Shown: in pieces, positions 60,309-64,000 of the stretch
How positions within the stretch are numbered: the stretch's first letter is position 1
Layout: each line of letters opens with the position of its first letter
Position numbers and translations under genes: made by a program
Notes under the pieces: generated by a model
Databases searched by the model: none
Told to the model about the DNA's origin: nothing
The model's input: the letters and a program-made list of their open reading frames with translations, nothing else
Source of the DNA: CAZSCF01 sp964636505
Lineage (GTDB): Bacteria > Patescibacteriota > Minisyncoccia > Moranbacterales > UBA2206
Assembly: GCA_964636505.1 (NCBI GenBank)
Contig: CAZWRY010000001.1
Location: 1-64,000, forward strand
Length of the DNA: 64,000 nucleotides
Direction of reading: 5' to 3'

Positions 60309-60926
60309 TTACCCTTTAGGTTCTCTAAAATAATGGACTAACAGAACTATCCAAAAAGACAGGAAAATACCCGCCAATAAAAGACCTGGAGTAACTATCT
60401 TAAAATTAAAAGAATGCTTGATAATGACCGGATCCTGACCGAGAATATCAAACCAAGCCGCATCTTTTTGAGAATAATTCAGGCTGTCGGTATTTTTGGA
60501 TATTTCTTTTTTTATTGAATCGGAAATATTTTTCAGTTCCTTTTCGCTTAAGGAAGAAAAATAAACCAAAACTAGCTGGGAAGATCGTTTTTCCGGTTTA
60601 AGCAGTTTTGTCAGTTTCTTGAGAGAAAAATTAGCCGATGAAATTTCAGAATTCTGATAAATTCTTTCAACTGTTCCCGGATCTTTCAACCATTCAACTA
60701 TCGTATCGGCAAATTTTTCATCTGCTCCCAACCTATAATAGTAATCGTATTTATAATCTGCTGTCTGATCAATCCCTTTTCGCGTGATATTTAATGCCAA
60801 AGAGGCATCATAGGAAACCGGACGAGCATAAAAAAACAAAAGACCGCCAACCACAACCAGAAAGACCCCAAACAAAAATATTCGCAAATGTTTTTTAATA
60901 ATCAGGATGTATTCTTTAAGATCCAT
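60309..60926 (-). CDS. Wzz-like chain-length determinant protein
   Basis: The 205-residue protein has two transmembrane helices (about 14-33 and 173-197) with a helical external part, like a short polysaccharide copolymerase. It begins MDLKEYILIIKKHLRIFLFG, typical for the family. No tyrosine kinase is nearby. It lies between GT4 genes in the same direction. Confidence 0.75.
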   Translation of the reverse strand: MDLKEYILIIKKHLRIFLFGVFLVVVGGLLFFYARPVSYDASLALNITRKGIDQTADYKYDYYYRLGADEKFADTIVEWLKDPGTVERIYQNSEISSANFSLKKLTKLLKPEKRSSQLVLVYFSSLSEKELKNISDSIKKEISKNTDSLNYSQKDAAWFDILGQDPVIIKHSFNFKIVTPGLLLAGIFLSFWIVLLVHYFREPKG

Positions 60927-61019
60927 ACTTTTAATGATAAATGACTAATGATAAATTTCTAAGCTTTGGATTTTGAAATTGCTTGCCCACTGGCACAGCC
61001 GGAGATTTGTCATTGGAAA

Positions 61020-62126
61020 TTAGGACTTTGTCATTTCAAAGAGTGCAAGCTCTTTGGCTATATATTCCTTTATCTTAGCCTTAAATACGCTTTTGTCAAA
61101 TTTTTTGGCGCTTTCTCTGATATAATTCGGATTAAATTTGATACCTTGAAATTTTTTAACCGCCGCCACAATATCCTCAACTTCTTGTCTTTCAAAAAAA
61201 ATCCCGGTTTTTTCATCTTCCATGTGTTCCGGAATATCACCGCCGCGATAAGCAATAACCGGCCTGCCGGAAGCCATTGCCTCAATAGCCACTATTCCAA
61301 AATCTTCTTCCTGGGGGAAAATAAAGGCTTGGCATTCAGAATAATATTTAGAAAGTTCTTGGTCAGAAAGTCGTCCTAAAAATTCAATGTTGGGGCCAGC
61401 CATTTTTTTGAGCCGTCCAAGTTCTGGACCTCGGCCAATAATTTTCAAGCTTAAGCCCAGCTGATTGAAAGCTTTAATGGCAATATCAAATCTTTTGTAA
61501 GCAATTAATCTTCCAACCATCAAGAAATAATTACCTCTCTTTTGGCTAATATAAAAGTTGTCAAAATTAACTGGTGGATAAATAACTTGACTATCCTTTT
61601 TATAGTATTTTTTTATTCTTTTGGCCACAAAATTGGAATTGGCAATCAGCTTGTCCGTCCTCTCAATGCTCAGTCGATCCCAAATGCGGATATAATTCAT
61701 AAAAAAAGGAACGATTATTTTTATGAAATTTGGGAAATAAAAATCCTGAGTATATTTTTGGCAATCATCCCAGGCATAACGCATCGGCGTGTGCATATAA
61801 CAGATATGCAGTGTATCCGGCCCGGTGATAATGCCCTTGGCATAACTGGATGAATCAGAAAGAACAATATCGTAATTGGAAAAATCAAACTGCTCAATCG
61901 CTGAAGGCATAAACTGCGGAAAAATTCTGTGATACTTTAAAGAAAAAGGTAGCTTTTGAATAAACGAGGTTTTGATATTTTTTCCCTCCAAAACTCCGTG
62001 CATTAATTTTTTATTATAAACCAAGGTATAAATTGGCGCGTAAGGAAAAAGTTCCGTAAAACATTCCAATACTCTTTCTGCACCGCCATATTGAACCAAA
62101 TAATCATGGACTAAGGCAATTCTCAT
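61020..62126 (-). CDS. Family 4 glycosyltransferase (WbaZ-like)
   Basis: The 368-residue enzyme starts MRIALVHDYLVQYGGAERVL, followed by CYMHTPMRYAWDDCQKY and the donor-site FPQEEDFGIVAIEAMASGRP, all typical for mannosyltransferases of the WbaZ type. The last residues (LFEMTKS) are encoded by a stretch with two TTTGTCATT copies, which may be a small repeat. Promoter not seen. Confidence 0.88.
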   Translation of the reverse strand: MRIALVHDYLVQYGGAERVLECFTELFPYAPIYTLVYNKKLMHGVLEGKNIKTSFIQKLPFSLKYHRIFPQFMPSAIEQFDFSNYDIVLSDSSSYAKGIITGPDTLHICYMHTPMRYAWDDCQKYTQDFYFPNFIKIIVPFFMNYIRIWDRLSIERTDKLIANSNFVAKRIKKYYKKDSQVIYPPVNFDNFYISQKRGNYFLMVGRLIAYKRFDIAIKAFNQLGLSLKIIGRGPELGRLKKMAGPNIEFLGRLSDQELSKYYSECQAFIFPQEEDFGIVAIEAMASGRPVIAYRGGDIPEHMEDEKTGIFFERQEVEDIVAAVKKFQGIKFNPNYIRESAKKFDKSVFKAKIKEYIAKELALFEMTKS

Positions 62127-62182
62127 GCTTTCAAAAAATTATAAATTACATATGTATTTTAACTTTTTTTGGGATTTTGGAC

Positions 62183-62239
62183 AAATAAAAAAAGCCTGTC
62201 GCGGCAGTTTATAAATTAAGCTTAAGCTTTTTTTATTTT
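62183..62239 (-). terminator. Terminator overlapping the 3' end of the sugar transferase gene
   Basis: AAATAAAAAAAGC pairs with GCTTTTTTTATTT, with a CTGCCGCGACAG mini-stem between; on the minus strand the right arm ends in a long T-run. Confidence 0.6.
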
Positions 62240-63651
62240 GTATTCTTCCTGCTTCTGAACAAAACCGGAAAAGTTTTAATGCAAATAACGACATCCATCC
62301 AAAGCGACCAGTTTTCAATATAATATAAATCTATTTTATATTCATCTTCAAAATCCAGGTCCGACCGACCGGAAATTTGGGCTAGACCTGTTACTCCCGG
62401 CTTGATGGTGAGAAGCCTGCGATGATAATCCATGTATTTTTCCACTTCCCTTTCCTGGTGAGGCCTGGGTCCAACCATGCTCATATTGCCTTGCAAAACA
62501 TTAAAAAACTGCGGCAATTCATCCAAAGAATATTTTTCAATAAAATTACCGACTCGGGTTTTTCTGGGGTCTGCTTTTATTTTGTAAATCGGTCCTTTGC
62601 GAACACTCTGTTTTTCAATTAATTTTTCTTCTAATTTCAAGGCCTCATTCAACTTTTTGTTTTCCTTGGTAATGCAATATTCCCATTTGAGATACCTAAA
62701 TTTATAAACAAAAAATTTCTTTCCATCTCCGCCCACTCTTTCGTTTTTATAAATTATCGGACCGCCATCTTCCAACTTAATCAGGATAGCCACGACCAAC
62801 ATTATCGGCGAAACAAGGATTATTCCAAAGATTGAAGCCGCAATGTCAAACACTCTTTTGATAATTCTGCCCCATCCATCCAGAGGCGTATGTTTCACTT
62901 CAATTATCGGTTCTCCATCCAAAACACTGATTTTTATATTGGGAGTCTGTAACGTTGTTGCAATATATTTATAGGTAATATTATTAATAGCGCAAAAATC
63001 GACCAACTTTTCCTGCTCGTCATCAGTTATGGAAGGTTCACATAAAATGATTTCCTCTATGCCTTTTTCTTTTCTAATTTGCTTTATTGCCTTGAGATGA
63101 ACCGTTTCTATTTGATCGACAACTTTGTATCCCAGATTCTTGTTTTGTTCCAAGATATTCCTGATAGCCGCAAGTTTCCCATTTCGCCCGATAAGCAAAA
63201 CCCGGTGAACACCGATTTCGTATTTTCGGAGCAGCCATTTTTGAATTAAATGCAAAAACAATCTGGCCGTAATAACAAAAAAGGTAGCCATGCCCCAAGC
63301 GGCCAAAATAACAAAACGAGATGAAAACCATTCTCTTTTTAAGAATATAGCTACGATTATGATAACTAAACCAATTGAAGTTGCTACGGCAACTCTCCAG
63401 GCCTCCTTCCAAAAGCTTCTGGTTGATCTGATGTTATAGAGACCTTCAATAGCATAAATCAAAAGAAAAAAGGGAGCCACAAAAAAAATAACCCTCATAT
63501 ATTCATCAAAAGGGAAATTATAGAGTTTAGGTTTTAAGATCATTACTTCCGGAATATTTCTGATAGCAAAAGCAGCGATGGAAGCTAAAATAATCATTAG
63601 AAAATCAGTTGGAACCTGGATAGCACTAAAGAATAATTCTGATTTTTTCAT
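62233..63651 (-). CDS. Polyprenyl-phosphate sugar phosphotransferase (WbaP/WcaJ-like)
   Basis: The 472-residue enzyme has about four N-terminal helices, a Rossmann-like middle part (HRVLLIGRNGKLAAIRNIL) and the C-terminal bacterial sugar transferase domain: KRVFDIAASIFGIILVSPI, KNERVGGDGKKFFVYKFR, KYSLDELPQFFNVLQGNMS and GPRPHQEREVEKYMDYH. It adds the first sugar phosphate to undecaprenyl phosphate, starting the glycan that the nearby GT4 enzymes extend. Confidence 0.93.
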   Translation of the reverse strand: MKKSELFFSAIQVPTDFLMIILASIAAFAIRNIPEVMILKPKLYNFPFDEYMRVIFFVAPFFLLIYAIEGLYNIRSTRSFWKEAWRVAVATSIGLVIIIVAIFLKREWFSSRFVILAAWGMATFFVITARLFLHLIQKWLLRKYEIGVHRVLLIGRNGKLAAIRNILEQNKNLGYKVVDQIETVHLKAIKQIRKEKGIEEIILCEPSITDDEQEKLVDFCAINNITYKYIATTLQTPNIKISVLDGEPIIEVKHTPLDGWGRIIKRVFDIAASIFGIILVSPIMLVVAILIKLEDGGPIIYKNERVGGDGKKFFVYKFRYLKWEYCITKENKKLNEALKLEEKLIEKQSVRKGPIYKIKADPRKTRVGNFIEKYSLDELPQFFNVLQGNMSMVGPRPHQEREVEKYMDYHRRLLTIKPGVTGLAQISGRSDLDFEDEYKIDLYYIENWSLWMDVVICIKTFPVLFRSRKNTK

Positions 63652-63704
63652 AAAAAATTTCGTCTACCGATTATTTATGCCAACAATTAGCATTGAATTC
63701 AAAA

Positions 63705-64000
63705 TTTATCAAAGCAAATCTATAAGCCGGATTCTGTTCCAATTTTCTCGAAATTTTAATTTCGCAAGAAAATTGAGAACCCCTGCACCTTTTCTATTAA
63801 CAAACTTCGCATATCCGCAATGGAGGCGAAGCCGACACCGCGAAATATATTTTTGCAATTAAAATTTGTTCTCGGAAAAGGTGCGGGGTCAACAACTTTA
63901 GAAAATTAGAGACAATCATTTATCTAGCCCCAATATTGCTATTGGGATCAAGCGGCACTTCCAGTATTTCCTAGGGGAATGCTGGACACGACCTTGCATC
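63705..64000 (-). ncRNA. rnpB: RNase P RNA, 3' part
   Basis: Read leftwards, the window ends with the conserved 3' blocks of bacterial RNase P RNA: CTAGATAAATGATTGTC (63912-63929, compare CTAGATGAATGACTGTCC in E. coli) and ACAGAATCCGGCTTAT (63723-63738). The gene begins beyond 64000; its 3' end is near 63705 and not exactly fixed. In E. coli these two blocks are only a few bases apart; here about 170 bases separate them, containing a hairpin insert (63779-63889) and a smaller stem (CAATTTTCT with AGAAAATTG). Confidence 0.92.
63779..63889. repeat. Hairpin insert within rnpB
   Basis: ACCCCTGCACCTTTTC (63779-63794) is complementary to GAAAAGGTGCGGGGT (63875-63889) except for one bulged T. The ends (TTGACCCCGCAC in minus reading) match the ends of the hairpins at 42023, 42384 and 46003. 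Confidence 0.8.

Noticed and set aside
1..64000. Alternative genetic code with UGA as a sense codon
   Set aside because: A complete RF2 with an autoregulatory UGA is encoded, and genes read normally with UGA as stop.

Overview
This window looks like a low-G+C Candidate Phyla Radiation (Patescibacteria) genome, probably a Parcubacteria-type lineage. The evidence is the gene set: three large DUF4012 envelope proteins, an archaeal-type UMP kinase, a DUF5652 protein, a class-specific sortase with an LPxTG partner, many GT4 glycosyltransferases, very short intergenic spaces and few Shine-Dalgarno sites. Ribosomal protein L9 is present; some other CPR groups are reported to lack it. RF2 is encoded with its programmed frameshift, so UGA is a stop codon here, which argues against the UGA-as-glycine CPR lineages. 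A run of 10 N (27468-27477) shows the sequence is a scaffold from an assembly. Everything below is read by eye, with no database search.

Layout. 1-4940 (+): end of an LCP protein, a GT2 transferase, an S41 protease, rplI, pyrG. 5007-8366: rpmA, a membrane-anchored Ada-like zinc protein, UMP kinase, DUF2062, a RecB/Cas4-like nuclease. 8443-10850 (+): a small membrane peptide, then an Rrf2/IscR-like regulator with iscS and iscU, behind a promoter with an IscR-type operator. 11143-15113 (-): an M23 peptidase, gltX, small membrane proteins, a WecG/TagA transferase. 15180-17941 (+): a short unknown protein, def, fmt, a cysteine-free double rhodanese. 17998-28612 (-): DUF5652, obgE, a transglutaminase-like protein, folC, ftsEX, prfB (frameshifted), a ZIP transporter, DUF4012 and a GT4; a tRNA-Gln(CTG) and a small gene lie on the + strand. 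28691-32289 (+): a polytopic GT39-like protein and two envelope proteins. 32292-41962 (-): nucleotide-sugar genes (galU, rfbA, rfbD, rfbB, rfbC) with glyA, HIT, DUF4012 and a Wzz-like protein.

41963-46070 is the accessory part. A 20-bp-armed hairpin, a leaderless GIY-YIG nuclease gene and a single right arm form a compact element. It is followed by a G+C-richer two-gene island with strong Shine-Dalgarno sites and elaborate RNA hairpins, then a sortase, its LPATG substrate and a second hairpin of the same family. Further members or relatives of the hairpin family lie at 5940-6016 and 60160-60291, and one appears to be inserted inside the RNase P RNA gene at the right edge, with a possible target duplication.

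46179-63651 (-) is mostly envelope biology: a pseudo-HtrA beside an intact HtrA, a ferredoxin, a parvulin/FtsB operon with its own promoter, lepA (carrying an in-frame palindromic repeat), murJ, a 931-residue DUF4012 protein, three GT4 transferases, a Wzz-like protein and a polyprenyl sugar-phosphate transferase. Together with the dTDP-rhamnose genes these would build and anchor a surface polysaccharide. The window ends in the 3' part of rnpB.
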